Below are positions 7,055 through 7,071 of a stretch of 7,071 nt of DNA, piece by piece (position 1 is the first letter of the stretch; each line of letters opens with the position of its first letter). This DNA comes from Gammaproteobacteria bacterium (GTDB taxonomy: Bacteria > Pseudomonadota > Gammaproteobacteria > Pseudomonadales > Azotimanducaceae), in the NCBI GenBank assembly GCA_026706425.1, contig JAPOYW010000641.1:1-7071 (forward strand). The letters are read 5' to 3'. Under the pieces are notes generated by a model. The model had not been told where the DNA came from, ran no database searches, and saw only the letters and a program-made list of their open reading frames with translations. Made by a program: the position numbers and the translations under genes.

Positions 7055-7060
7055 AGGAGG
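7055..7060 (+). promoter_or_regulatory. Strong Shine-Dalgarno sequence for a gene starting just outside the window
   Basis: A perfect AGGAGG lies 11 bases before the right edge, with no start codon after it inside the window. A start codon at or just past 7072 would be 11 or more bases away, long but usable. The 163 bases between the TPR stop and the edge hold no supportable gene. They show no clear rho-independent terminator, because the only nearby inverted repeat (GAGTC at 7030-7034 with GACTC at 7044-7048) is short, has a 9-base loop and has no T run. The downstream gene could therefore be a further operon member or start a new unit. Confidence 0.45.
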
Positions 7061-7071
7061 TCCACGAAGAG

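Overview
The window is G+C-rich and looks like a proteobacterial chromosome. A marine or environmental gammaproteobacterium is most likely, because the intact genes form a TonB2-type energy-transduction operon of the kind known from Vibrio, Shewanella and Alteromonas relatives (DUF3450 - TtpC - ExbB2 - ExbD2 - TonB2 - TPR). This taxonomic call comes from remembered gene order and protein features, not from a database search.

Left part (1 to about 1331, minus strand): the decayed remains of an iron/siderophore-type cell-surface signalling locus. A FecR-like anti-sigma regulator has lost its N-terminal half. It runs by an ATGA overlap into a gene for a TonB-dependent receptor with an N-terminal STN signalling domain. 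The receptor is split over three or four reading frames and lacks most of its plug and the start of its barrel. It continues past the left edge of the window. No fecI-type sigma factor gene is visible.

Right part (1395 to 6908, plus strand): seven intact, tightly packed genes that read as one transcription unit. They encode a secreted DUF3450 coiled-coil protein, a long ExbB/TolQ-family protein with a periplasmic coiled-coil domain (TtpC type), a short ExbB, two tandem ExbD proteins, a TonB with a proline-rich linker, and a secreted TPR protein. Four junctions overlap by 1 to 17 bases and the other two gaps are 3 and 23 bases, so co-translation and stoichiometric assembly are likely. The expected machine is an inner-membrane proton-driven motor (TtpC, ExbB, ExbD, ExbD) that energises TonB. 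DUF3450 and the TPR protein would be periplasmic accessory parts. The operon would power outer-membrane receptors encoded elsewhere, since the adjacent receptor is broken.

The last 163 bases hold no gene. They end with a strong Shine-Dalgarno sequence, probably for a gene starting just beyond the right edge. I saw no tRNA, rRNA, CRISPR array or insertion sequence. Nothing here clearly qualifies as an undescribed system. The most notable points are the two ExbDs in a TtpC-type operon, the paired Glu-to-Gln positions in the ExbB proteins, and the ruined signalling locus directly abutting the intact motor operon.
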